The translations under genes and the position numbers were made by a program. Positions 1-8,386 of a stretch of 35,406 bases of DNA are shown piece after piece. Source of the stretch: Alphaproteobacteria bacterium (GTDB lineage Bacteria > Pseudomonadota > Alphaproteobacteria > Caulobacterales > Parvularculaceae); assembly GCA_013151255.1 (NCBI GenBank), contig JAADIQ010000103.1, forward strand, positions 1-35,406, read 5' to 3'. Each line of letters begins with the position of its first letter. Positions within the stretch are counted from its first letter, which is position 1. The notes under the pieces were generated by a model that saw only the letters and a list, made by a program, of their open reading frames with translations, was not told the origin of the DNA and did no database searches.

Positions 1-1632
1 GGCTGGCGTGGTCCGCTCGGGCTCATCGGCGCTGATGATGAGGCCGAGACTGTGGGCGATGCGGCGAGTGATGAGCCGGCCGATGATGCTGGCGCCGCTG
101 GCGACGTCGATGAAGACTGGACGACGGCGTTTGCAACAAAACTGAAAGCCCTCCGGCGCGTGCGCGCGGTGTCGGATGACTTGGCGCCGTGGCGTCCGGC
201 GCTGGTGCTGGGCGTTGAAACCGAAGGCGCAACCGTCGGATTTGAGGACGGCTCGGAGGGAACCATCCCGCTGGCGCAACTTAAATGGGCGCGTGAATAT
301 GTTTCCGCCAATGAGATGGGCGAGGAAGTCACCAGCGCCAAGGATGTTTTGAACGTCGGCGAGATTGTCTACGCCGTGCCAGTGGGCCTGGCTGTCGCCG
401 AGGCGCCTTCAGCAAAAGATGAGGACGCCGCAGATGAGACGCCGGCGCCAGCCGCGCCGAACGCCTATGCGTTGCGCCAGCCGCCGGGCGTCAATGGCGG
501 CCTTATCGCGATTGATCCGCATACGGGCCGTGTCCTGGCGATGGTTGGCGGGTTCTCGTTCCAGCTGTCAGAGTTTAACCGCGCCGTGCAGGCCGAACGC
601 CAACCCGGCTCGACTTTCAAGCCGTTTGTTTATTCAGTTGCGCTCGATAATGGCTATACGCCCTCCTCGATGGTCCTGGATGCGCCCTTCGTCGCACCGA
701 GCGTAGATAGCTGGTATAAACCAGGCAACTACGTTGAAGGGAAATACAGCGGGCCCTCGACACTTCGATACGGTATCGAAAAATCTAGAAACACCATGAC
801 GGCGCGGCTTGCCCAGGACCTCGGCATTGGCCGCATCATGGAATATATCCAACGATTTCAATTGTCTGATCGGCTGCCGCGCGAATTAGCGATTTCCCTT
901 GGTTCGGGCGAGACCACGCTGATGCGCATCACCGCCGCCTATTCGATCTTCGTCAATGGCGGCAAGCGGGTGGACCCGTTGCTGATCGACCGTATTCAGG
1001 ATCGCACCGGCAAGACCATCTATAAGCGTGATGCCCGCGCGTGCTTTACGTGTGATGCGCGCGTTTGGTCGGGCCAGGCCAAACCGCAGCTGAACGATGC
1101 GCGCACACAGGTTCTCGATCCGCGCACCGCCTTCCAGATTACCTCAATCCTCGAAGGCGTGGTTGTGCGCGGCACCGGCAGCGCCGTGCGCCGGGTGTCC
1201 AACCATCGCCCGCTCGCCGGCAAGACCGGCACCACCAATGATTACAAAGATGCCTGGTTTGTCGGCTTCTCGCCTGACCTTGCCGCCGGGGTCTATGTCG
1301 GGTTCGACATGCCCCAGACCCTCGGCCAGGGCGAGGCCGGCGGCAAAGTCGCAGCGCCGATATTTGCTGACTTTATGAACCAGGCGCTGAAAGACGAAGC
1401 CGCCATCCCGTTCCGGGTGCCGTCCGGCATCAGGCTGGTGCGCGTCAACGCCAAGACCGGGCGCCCGGCGACGTCAAGCGATAGAAATGTCATTCTCGAA
1501 GCCTTCAAGGCCGACGATATTATCGGCGGCGGCATTTCCAGCGAGGAAGAACTGCTCGACCCGTTAAGCGCCGCGCCGCGCCCGCCAACCGAGTACATCA
1601 CAGAACCCGAAAGCATCGACGGTCTTTACTAG
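1..1632 (+). CDS. mrcA: Penicillin-binding protein 1A, transpeptidase part (5' end outside window)
   Basis: The frame is open from base 1, so the gene begins upstream; 543 C-terminal residues are visible. Class A PBPs polymerise glycan strands and cross-link peptides in the periplasm, anchored in the inner membrane. The glycosyltransferase domain is outside the window. The visible part opens with an acidic, alanine-rich linker and OB-like region, then the penicillin-binding transpeptidase domain. All three active-site motifs are present: STFK (nucleophile Ser, bases 610-621), SRN (784-792) and KTGT (1222-1233). The GGLIAIDPHTGRVLAMVGG strand that opens the transpeptidase fold is near base 502. 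The protein ends 78 bases before prfB in the same direction, a common alphaproteobacterial order. The domain assignment is secure; the symbol (mrcA/ponA) follows from architecture. Confidence 0.93.
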   Translation, partial: GWRGPLGLIGADDEAETVGDAASDEPADDAGAAGDVDEDWTTAFATKLKALRRVRAVSDDLAPWRPALVLGVETEGATVGFEDGSEGTIPLAQLKWAREYVSANEMGEEVTSAKDVLNVGEIVYAVPVGLAVAEAPSAKDEDAADETPAPAAPNAYALRQPPGVNGGLIAIDPHTGRVLAMVGGFSFQLSEFNRAVQAERQPGSTFKPFVYSVALDNGYTPSSMVLDAPFVAPSVDSWYKPGNYVEGKYSGPSTLRYGIEKSRNTMTARLAQDLGIGRIMEYIQRFQLSDRLPRELAISLGSGETTLMRITAAYSIFVNGGKRVDPLLIDRIQDRTGKTIYKRDARACFTCDARVWSGQAKPQLNDARTQVLDPRTAFQITSILEGVVVRGTGSAVRRVSNHRPLAGKTGTTNDYKDAWFVGFSPDLAAGVYVGFDMPQTLGQGEAGGKVAAPIFADFMNQALKDEAAIPFRVPSGIRLVRVNAKTGRPATSSDRNVILEAFKADDIIGGGISSEEELLDPLSAAPRPPTEYITEPESIDGLY

Positions 1633-1709
1633 GCCCGCTTGCATCACCATAAAAAGGAAAAGGCGCCAGCGCATGTATGCGCGCGGCTGCGATTATTAGG
1701 ACAGGCACG

Positions 1710-2823
1710 ATGCGCGCGGAAATGGAAACCCTCATCAAGCAAACCAGGCAGTCATTGGAACTGCTGAGGAGGCGTCTTTGACTGGGACAAGGCAAAACGC
1801 GAACTCGATGAGCTAAACGCGCGCGCCGAAGACCCGTCGCTATGGGATAACCCGGAAGCGGCGCAAGCCTTGATGCAAAAGCGCAATACGCTCGAAGCGC
1901 AGATGAACGCCATCGGCGAGATTGAAACCGAAATTGAAGACCTGACGGGTCTTGCGGAACTGGCCGCCGAAGACAGCGACGAGGCCAGCCTCGATGAGGC
2001 GCAAGCGATGATGACGGCGCTGCGCGACCGCGCCGCCCAGGCGGAAATCGAGGCGCTGTTATCGGGCGAGGCGGACGGCAATAATTGTTTTGTGGAAATC
2101 CACCCCGGCGCCGGCGGCACGGAGTCTAACGACTGGGCGGCGATGTTGTTGCGGATGTATGTGCGCTGGGCGCAAAAGCGCGGCTACAAGGTTGACGTCA
2201 TCGAGCAGCAAGCAGGCGACGAGGCGGGGATTAAATCGGCGACCATTCATGTCAAAGGCCACAACGCCTATGGCTGGCTGAAAACTGAATCGGGCGTCCA
2301 CCGTCTGGTGCGGATTTCACCGTTTGATTCCAATGCGCGCCGCCACACGTCGTTTTCGTCGGCATGGGTCTATCCCGAAATCGACGACAAAATCGAAATC
2401 GATATTGATGAGAGCGAATGCCGCATCGATACGTACCGCGCATCAGGCGCCGGCGGCCAGCATGTCAACACCACTGACTCGGCCGTGCGCATCACCCACG
2501 AGCCCTCAGGGATAGTTGTTCAGTGTCAAAACGAACGCTCGCAACATAAAAACCGCGCCACCGCCTGGACCATGTTGCGCGCGCGGCTTTATGAGCGCGA
2601 GTTGCAAAAGCGCGAAGAAGAAGCCGCCGCCACGGCCGCCAGCAAAACTGATATCGGCTGGGGCCACCAGATCCGCTCTTATGTGTTGCAGCCCTATCAG
2701 ATGGTGAAAGATTTGCGCACTCAAGTGGAAAGCCCGAACCCCGACGCCGTCCTCGACGGCGATCTCGACCGCTTCATGTCCGCGGCGCTAGCCCAGAAGG
2801 TCGCCGGGGAAGACGGCGCATAA
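1710..2823 (+). CDS. prfB: Peptide chain release factor 2, programmed +1 frameshift
   Basis: RF2 recognises UAA and UGA stop codons and triggers peptidyl-tRNA hydrolysis. Translation starts at ATG 1710 behind an AGGACA-like site, reads 23 codons ([15 protein letters not shown]...) to CTT at 1776, and meets an in-frame TGA at 1779-1781. Skipping T1779 gives GAC (1780) and the long frame to 2823, for 370 residues in all, the usual RF2 size. The shift site is classical: a Shine-Dalgarno-like AGGAGG (1767-1772), three bases, then CTT TGA C. The stop-codon-reading SPF tripeptide is at residues 203-205 and the catalytic GGQ at 248-250. Low RF2 lets the ribosome shift, so RF2 controls its own synthesis. 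A start at ATG 1722 is possible. An annotation beginning downstream, near 1870, would miss the N-terminal domain. Confidence 0.96.
1767..1782 (+). promoter_or_regulatory. prfB autoregulatory +1 frameshift site
   Basis: AGGAGG (1767-1772) pairs with the 16S rRNA 3' end in the elongating ribosome. It is followed by CGT and the slippery CTT-TGA-C (1776-1782). The three-base spacing between the SD-like element and CTT is the same as in the well-studied E. coli prfB site. It couples RF2 production to the rate of UGA termination. Confidence 0.93.
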
Positions 2824-2855
2824 TAGGCCGATTGGTAATAATTCAATAAAATTAC

Positions 2856-2892
2856 TTGAAATTTCTTAGTTTACCCGGCATATATCCGGCCA
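2856..2892 (+). promoter_or_regulatory. Possible promoter giving a leaderless Lrp-family mRNA
   Basis: The AT-rich gap after prfB holds TTGAAA (2856-2861), 17 bases, then CATATA (2879-2884). A start site about 7 bases after the -10 would fall at or next to the ATG at 2892. No Shine-Dalgarno sequence precedes that ATG, which fits a leaderless transcript. The -10 hexamer is imperfect and this is inference from spacing only. Confidence 0.3.
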
Positions 2893-3353
2893 TGGACGAT
2901 ATAGACAGGAAAATATGCGGAATCATTCAGCGCGATGGGCGCAAATCCAGCGCTGAGATTGCCGAGGCGGTGGGGCTGTCGGTCTCGACCGCGAATGAGC
3001 GCGTGCGCCGTCTTGCGGCAAGCGGGACGATCGCCGCCTGGCGCGGGGTTCTGGACCCGGCGCATATGGGCATGGGGCTGTGCGGCTTTATCCTTATCGA
3101 CATGGCGTTTGAGGGCGAGGAAGCGGCCAAGGCGCTGTTGCGCGAGCAGCCTGAAATTCAGGAATTGCATCATATCAGCGGCGCCCATTCCTATCTCGCC
3201 AAAGTCAGGCTCGCCGACACCGCCGCGATGCAGGCGTTTTTACAAAATGTGGTCAAGCCGATTGCAGCAGTTCTCCGTACAGAGACGGTTTTCGTGCTTG
3301 AGACGGTCAAGGAAACCACCGAGATGGCGATCGCGCCGGCGCCGAAGGCCTGA
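2892..3353 (+). CDS. Lrp/AsnC-family transcriptional regulator
   Basis: 153 residues, the normal length for the Lrp/AsnC family. These regulators bind DNA as dimers or octamers and respond to small ligands, often amino acids. The N-terminus MDDIDRKICGIIQRDGRKS leads into the helix-turn-helix (about residues 19-45, SSAEIAEAVGLSVSTANERV), followed by the RAM/AsnC ligand-binding domain (about 65-145). The start at 2892 matches the family's usual first residues. An in-frame ATG at 2856 would add 12 residues unlike the family. It lies three bases upstream of the FAD/NAD(P)-binding protein gene, so the two are probably co-transcribed and may be functionally linked. The effector cannot be told from sequence. 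Confidence 0.9.
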   Translation: MDDIDRKICGIIQRDGRKSSAEIAEAVGLSVSTANERVRRLAASGTIAAWRGVLDPAHMGMGLCGFILIDMAFEGEEAAKALLREQPEIQELHHISGAHSYLAKVRLADTAAMQAFLQNVVKPIAAVLRTETVFVLETVKETTEMAIAPAPKA

Positions 3354-3356
3354 CCT

Positions 3357-4931
3357 ATGCATGGGCCCCGTCATATCGCGCTAATCGGCTGCGGCTTTAC
3401 CGGCACGAGCGCTTTTTATCAGCTTGTCGAGAACTATCCGGTCAAGGAGATTTCGATCTTCGAGGCCTCCGGCGTGTTCGGGCCGGGCTTTCCTTACCAG
3501 GAAGATGAGTGCCCGGATTATCTTATCAACAACACCACCGACACGATGTGCCTGGCGCCGTCTAACCGGCGGGCGTTTCTGAACTGGCTGGAACGCCACC
3601 GCGAATATGCACCTGACTTAGATGCGCAGGGCCATTTGCCGCGAAGCGTTTACGGCGCTTTCCTGAAAGATGTGTTCGCCTCGACGCTGACCTTGGCGGC
3701 GGTCAAAGGCGTTGCGGTTCGGCTGGTGGGCCATGAGGCGACGGTGATGCGCGAGGACGGCGACGGCGTGCATATTGGCTGGGAAGGCGGTGATATCACT
3801 GCTGATATGGCGATATTGACCACCGGCCGCTGCCCGGATGTTGGCGTCGAGATGGATAAAGCGCCGCGTGCGCGGGTGATCCAAAACCACATTATGTCGG
3901 ACGCGTTCGATGATATCGCGCTGGACGCAACCGTCCATGTGCTCGGCGCTTCGCTGAGCGCCTATGACGTCGTTAACAGATTGTTCTCGCCCCAAAGCGG
4001 TTGCCGGTTTGAGGCTTCGGACAATGGCGCGCTCAAATTTATGCCGGGCGCCAATAACCGTAGCGTGGTTTTGTGTTCGCGCAGCGGCCGCCTGAAAGCG
4101 GTGACCTCGCGCGCGCCGATGGCGATCACACGGAAGCATTTCACGATCGATGCGTTGCGCCAGGCGGCGCAAGAAAAGCCGCTGACGCTCGACGATGTGG
4201 CGCAAATGATAAGCCGTGATGCGAAGGACAATGGCGTCGAGCTCGACTGGCCGGCGATGGTGGAGCCTTACGCTGCTTGCCGGTCCGGCGAAGAGGTCAA
4301 CACTCGCGCCGGCATTTTGCTCGAAGCAGCGATACTGGCGGCGACGGCGCCCAAATCCAGCGCCGGAAACTTCCTGGTTGATTTCGCGCAGCATGCGCTA
4401 ATGGATATTTGGGATGCGTTTGCGGAAAACCTGTTGAGCGCCGAGGCGGAAAAACTCTATCGCGCGAAGGTTGAAACCGCGGCGCTGTGTTATGCGGCGG
4501 CCTGTCCGGCGTCGACAGCGCAAAAGCTATTGGCGCTGCACCGCGCCGGGCGCCTCCGCGTTGTCCGGGGGGTGAGCGACGTGCGCGTGGGGGAGGGCGG
4601 TGATTTCGCCATTCACCACGCGCATGGGGTCGAGCCGGCGAGCATCCTTGTGAACGCCACCGGCGGCGTTGACCGCAAGCTCGCCAGCAATGGCCAACCG
4701 GCGCTGATAAAAAGCCTCGTCGCGACAGGCTTGCTTGCGCCCTATGCGCGCGCCGGCGCAATTGCCCACGGCGCCGCGGTTGATATGAAAACTTTTCGAG
4801 CAATAGGCGCGAAAAACATTTACCTCGCGAACATGTTGCTGTGGGGGCCGGGGTTTTTCACCAGTTCGGCCTATTTAATGGCAAGCGTAGTGGAGCGTTT
4901 GCTTAAAGCGGCGTTTGAAAAACCATCTTAA
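3357..4931 (+). CDS. FAD/NAD(P)-binding protein, COG4529 (YdhS-like)
   Basis: 524 residues. The N-terminus MHGPRHIALIGCGFTGTSA is a Rossmann dinucleotide-binding motif (GxGxxG at residues 11-16), with the ribose-binding acidic residue at the end of strand 2 (ISIFEASG). FGPGFPYQ and NNTTDTMCLAPSNRRAF are typical of the NAD_binding_9/COG4529 group of soluble flavoproteins. A second dinucleotide region is near ATVHVLGASLSAYDVVNRL (about residues 190-208). The C-terminal part carries the expected ILVNATGG and NIYLANMLLWGPGFFTSSAY stretches. Substrate and pathway are unknown for the family. It lies three bases after the Lrp-family gene, suggesting a regulator-enzyme pair. The stop codon directly abuts repeat element R1a. 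Confidence 0.82.
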   Translation: MHGPRHIALIGCGFTGTSAFYQLVENYPVKEISIFEASGVFGPGFPYQEDECPDYLINNTTDTMCLAPSNRRAFLNWLERHREYAPDLDAQGHLPRSVYGAFLKDVFASTLTLAAVKGVAVRLVGHEATVMREDGDGVHIGWEGGDITADMAILTTGRCPDVGVEMDKAPRARVIQNHIMSDAFDDIALDATVHVLGASLSAYDVVNRLFSPQSGCRFEASDNGALKFMPGANNRSVVLCSRSGRLKAVTSRAPMAITRKHFTIDALRQAAQEKPLTLDDVAQMISRDAKDNGVELDWPAMVEPYAACRSGEEVNTRAGILLEAAILAATAPKSSAGNFLVDFAQHALMDIWDAFAENLLSAEAEKLYRAKVETAALCYAAACPASTAQKLLALHRAGRLRVVRGVSDVRVGEGGDFAIHHAHGVEPASILVNATGGVDRKLASNGQPALIKSLVATGLLAPYARAGAIAHGAAVDMKTFRAIGAKNIYLANMLLWGPGFFTSSAYLMASVVERLLKAAFEKPS

Positions 4932-5073
4932 TACCAACGGTCATAAAGAATGACCATTGGGCGTTCAAGCGCCACGCAGGCTATCGCGCCATAAGGCGCG
5001 GCGGCCAACCACAATGAACAATGGCGGCCTTGCCAAAGTACAAAATGAAAAGTTCATTTTGTACTTTGGTGTA
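4931..5073 (+). repeat. Structured repeat R1, copy a
   Basis: One of three copies (others at 13952-14080, inverted, and 28044-28175). Parts in order: hairpin 1, CCAACGGTCA / TGACCATTGG (4934-4960); a conserved core GCGTTCAAGCGCCACGCAGG and GCGCCATAAGGCGCGGCGGCC; a variable spacer; GGCCTTGCCAA; hairpin 3, AGTACAAAATGAA / TTCATTTTGTACT; then TTGGTGT. TGCCAA and TTGG flank hairpin 3 and extend its stem. This copy has a longer spacer (about 20 extra bases) between the two GGCC boxes than the other two. It begins at the last base of the preceding stop codon. Confidence 0.85.
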
Positions 5074-5189
5074 AACTCAAGCAGACTGACCTCACGCAAA
5101 CCAAACAGACGATAACTCCACGCCGGCAGCCATTTGTCTCGCACCCATAGCCGTTTGCGCTCCACACATTAACGCTTTGTTTACCTTCG

Positions 5190-5204
5190 TTAACAATGTA
5201 TTAA
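5190..5204. promoter_or_regulatory. CtrA binding box (TTAA-N7-TTAA)
   Basis: TTAACAATGTATTAA is a perfect match to the alphaproteobacterial CtrA full site. A near-match, TTAA-N7-TTTAC, sits just upstream (5169-5184), and a further TTAA half-site is at 5219-5222. The cluster lies in the AT-rich start of a gene-less segment that ends in a strong rightward terminator. The motif is seen directly; binding by CtrA is inferred. Confidence 0.55.
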
Positions 5205-5434
5205 ATCGTGAATATGGTTAATACGTTTTCGCATTGACCACGGCGTGAAGATAGCATTGGATACTCTTTGTAGATACTAAGTCCCCCTCCCGGTATCTGC
5301 ATCGATTTGGTAAACCGAACACGGAGCAAAATTTCGAAAGAAGCCAAGCTTAGACAGATCATGAATCCCCACCCGCGCGATAGAACATGATCAAATATAT
5401 GACCCGCTATTCGGCCGGACAGGGATAAATGATG
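5205..5434 (+). ncRNA. Candidate small RNA or micro-peptide transcript between CtrA box and terminator
   Basis: About 230 bases lie between the CtrA-type cluster and an ideal intrinsic terminator, and no recognised gene lies in between. Only very short plus-strand frames exist, for example 5387-5428 (MIKYMTRYSAGQG), which stops seven bases before the terminator stem and has no obvious ribosome-binding site. The simplest reading is a short regulated RNA terminated at 5475. This rests on context only, with no family match and no confirmed promoter hexamers. Confidence 0.35.
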
Positions 5435-5475
5435 CAAGCGCGGGCGGCGCAAAACCGCCCGCGCTTGTTTTTTTT
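5435..5475 (+). terminator. Strong intrinsic terminator
   Basis: A perfect 13-bp stem, CAAGCGCGGGCGG / CCGCCCGCGCTTG (5435-5447 and 5455-5467), with loop CGCAAAA, is followed by eight T residues. It has no annotated gene immediately upstream on the plus strand, so it must end some other transcript. Confidence 0.92.
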
Positions 5476-5529
5476 GGTCCGAATTTTCTACTTTAATTAT
5501 GGACGTTGTTTTCTCTGTCGCCCCCCCTT

Positions 5530-5625
5530 CGACCGCTTCGCGGCCACTTCCCCCACCCCGACCGCGAAGGCGGTCGAATTATAATTAGCGCGCCTTCGCG
5601 CGCGGGCTGGGGGAAGAAAAGTGGC
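5530..5625. repeat. Multi-branched inverted-repeat element (R4)
   Basis: An outer stem forms between GCCACTTCCCCCA (5543-5555) and TGGGGGAAGAAAAGTGGC (5608-5625). Inside it are two perfect 6-bp hairpins, GACCGC-GAAG-GCGGTC (5560-5575) and GCGCGC-CTTC-GCGCGC (5588-5603), separated by the self-complementary AATTATAATT. A further hairpin, CGACCGCTTCGCGGCC, overlaps the left arm. The layout resembles a three-way junction. No coding content. Confidence 0.6.
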
Positions 5626-5644
5626 GCGGCAAGTACAACTTAAT

Positions 5645-5691
5645 TCCTCCCCCGTTTACGGGGGAGGTCACGAAGTGACGGAGGGGGCTCT
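5645..5691. repeat. GGGGAGG-type palindromic repeat (R3), copy a
   Basis: CCTCCCCC-GTTTA-CGGGGGAGG is followed by the short hairpin GTCACGAAGTGAC and the G-rich tail GGAGGGGGC. The same plan, with a different middle hairpin, recurs at 17929-17981 and, inverted, at 18051-18100. Confidence 0.6.
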
Positions 5692-5829
5692 TTTCCCCCC
5701 AAAACCTCTCCCCAGCGCGGCAACAAGGCCCTTTCGTTTCGCGGCCAATCAAGTATGTGTGTTTCAGGAATTATCAGGCATCGGCGGGCCGGGCCCTTTG
5801 GACCGCGCCGCCGCGAGGAGATCAGCACT

Positions 5830-6510
5830 ATGGCGAGCCGCAAACCAGCTAAAGACCAGCCGGCGTCCTTCGATTGGAGCGCTGAAAACCAGAGCTGGTG
5901 CGACAGCCAAATCCAGAAATACCCCGATGGGCGCGAGAATTCCTGCGTCATTCCTTTCCTGTGGCGCGGCCAGAAGCAGGAGGGGTGGGTTTCCATCGCC
6001 ATGATGGAGGCGATCGCCCGCCAGCTCGCTATGCCTTATATCCGTGTTTACGAGGTTGCGACCTTCTATACGATGTTCAATCTCGCGCCGGTTGGCGCAT
6101 TCTACGTTCAGCTTTGCGGCACCACCCCGTGCATGCTGCGCGGCGCCCATGATTTGCGCGAGGTGGCGAAAAAAGTCATCGGGCCGGAAAACCATATCTC
6201 CGATGACGGCAAGCTGTCCTGGCTCGAGGTCGAATGTCTCGGCGCGTGTTGCAATGCGCCGATGGTGCAGATTTCAACCAATGACAGCGATCATTATTAC
6301 GAAGATTTGACGCCGGAGAAATTTGAAGACCTGCTCGGCAAATTGCGCCGCGGCGAAGAGGTAAAACCGGGCACGCAAAACGCCCAGCGCCACACTTCCG
6401 ACCCGGAAGGCGACAACACAACGCTCAATGATTCATCACTCTATGACGGCAGCCGCGCGCAGCCTTTGAAAGAAATTCCGAACGCCGCGCCGGCGACGCC
6501 GGCAGAGTGA
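5830..6510 (+). CDS. nuoE: NADH-quinone oxidoreductase subunit E (24-kDa [2Fe-2S] subunit)
   Basis: 226 residues. It is part of the NADH-dehydrogenase module of complex I on the cytoplasmic side, carrying cluster N1a. The four ligands are visible: Cys96 and Cys101 (CGTTPC) and Cys136 and Cys140 (CLGAC). The thioredoxin-like ferredoxin fold spans about residues 85-175, after the helical N-terminal part with YEVATFYTMF. A polar C-terminal extension of about 50 residues follows, as often seen in alphaproteobacteria. ATG 5830 is chosen because GAGGAGAT precedes it; an in-frame ATG at 5755 would add 25 residues unlike the family. nuoA-D do not precede it; a gene-less region and unrelated genes do. 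Confidence 0.96.
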   Translation: MASRKPAKDQPASFDWSAENQSWCDSQIQKYPDGRENSCVIPFLWRGQKQEGWVSIAMMEAIARQLAMPYIRVYEVATFYTMFNLAPVGAFYVQLCGTTPCMLRGAHDLREVAKKVIGPENHISDDGKLSWLEVECLGACCNAPMVQISTNDSDHYYEDLTPEKFEDLLGKLRRGEEVKPGTQNAQRHTSDPEGDNTTLNDSSLYDGSRAQPLKEIPNAAPATPAE

Positions 6511-6511
6511 A

Positions 6512-6754
6512 GTGAACGCGCTCGACCAACAAAAACGCAAAGCCGCGATCAAAGGTCTGATCAATATTGCAATTATTGAAGGTTTTGTGCTGCTGGCGGT
6601 GGTTGGCGTTTACCTCTATACCGGCAAGCTGATCCATCTTGTCGGCGGGGTCATTGGCTCAACCCTGATTTTCGCGCCGATGTTTCTGCGCTGGTCGAGG
6701 GCCCATGGCGCGGCGATGAAGGCGAGGCCCAATAGCGATGCCGCACGAAATTAA
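6512..6754 (+). CDS. Small two-helix membrane protein between nuoE and nuoF
   Basis: 80 residues, GTG start one base after the nuoE stop, with GGCAGAG as ribosome-binding site inside the nuoE end. A basic N-terminus (DQQKRKAAIKG) is followed by two hydrophobic segments, about residues 13-34 (INIAIIEGFVLLAVVGVYLY) and 40-60 (HLVGGVIGSTLIFAPMFL), and a basic tail. I do not recognise the family. Small reading frames of unknown role are known between complex I genes in Rhodobacter and Paracoccus. The tight spacing to nuoE (1 bp) and nuoF (9 bp) suggests co-translation and a possible accessory or assembly role, which is inference. Confidence 0.8.
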   Translation: MNALDQQKRKAAIKGLINIAIIEGFVLLAVVGVYLYTGKLIHLVGGVIGSTLIFAPMFLRWSRAHGAAMKARPNSDAARN

Positions 6755-6763
6755 CAGGTTCCA

Positions 6764-8074
<1,311 letters not shown>

Positions 8075-8386
8075 GCTTTAGAGCCTGTTCCAAAACGAAC
8101 GGAGTCATTTCAATCCGTTAGCGTCGGTAAAACCTCCCTCGTGTCATTGCCGGACTTGTTCCGGCAATCCGGGGCTGCAAATAGTGGAAAGTTTCTGGAT
8201 CACCGGGACAAGCCCGGTGATGACAACGCTGATAATGCGTACTTCTTTTTGATTCAGACACTTAGATTTGCACTTCGACGCGGAATCTGCTTTGTGCCAG
8301 AACGCAAAAGTGCTTGTGCCGCAGTGATTCTCGTGATTCTGTCGGCGCCTGGCGTTTATTGAGTCGAAATCAAAAAGGATCGAGTA
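8075..8386. other. Non-coding spacer between nuoF and the HU-like gene
   Basis: About 310 bp with no convincing gene. It contains the GTCAT-bounded repeat (8143-8224) and, near its end, AAAAAGGATCGAGTA as ribosome-binding region for the HU-like gene at 8387. A frame at 8141-8362 on the plus strand runs through the repeat and is not credible as a protein. Confidence 0.65.
8143..8224. repeat. GTCAT-bounded double-hairpin intergenic repeat (R2), copy a
   Basis: GTCAT (8143-8147) and ATGAC (8220-8224) are inverted ends. Inside are two hairpins, TTGCCGG-acttgtt-CCGGCAA (8147-8167) and ATCACCGGG-acaag-CCCGGTGAT (8199-8221). This is the common alphaproteobacterial repeat style reading GTCAT...CCGG...GGATCACCGGG. 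A divergent relative is at 17345-17474. Confidence 0.7.

Larger units (their letters stand above)
4932..5829. other. Gene-less 900-bp region upstream of nuoE
   Basis: No convincing protein gene is visible on either strand. Contents in order: R1 copy a (4931-5073); an AT-rich stretch with a perfect CtrA box (5190-5204); about 230 bp ending in an ideal terminator (5435-5475); a multi-branched folded element (5530-5625); a GGGGAGG-type repeat (5645-5691); and about 140 bp leading to the nuoE ribosome-binding site. Open frames here, such as 5201-5452 on the minus strand, run through the terminator hairpin and have no recognisable content. Confidence 0.7.

Noticed and set aside
3618-4394. 258-codon open frame on the minus strand opposite the FAD/NAD(P)-binding protein gene
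   Set aside because: Shadow frame without domain signals; the plus-strand gene is well supported.
5201-5452. 83-codon minus-strand frame upstream of nuoE
   Set aside because: It begins inside a perfect terminator stem, spans the CtrA box and has no recognisable features.
8141-8362. 73-codon plus-strand frame between nuoF and the HU-like gene
   Set aside because: Its first third is the R2 repeat; no ribosome-binding site.
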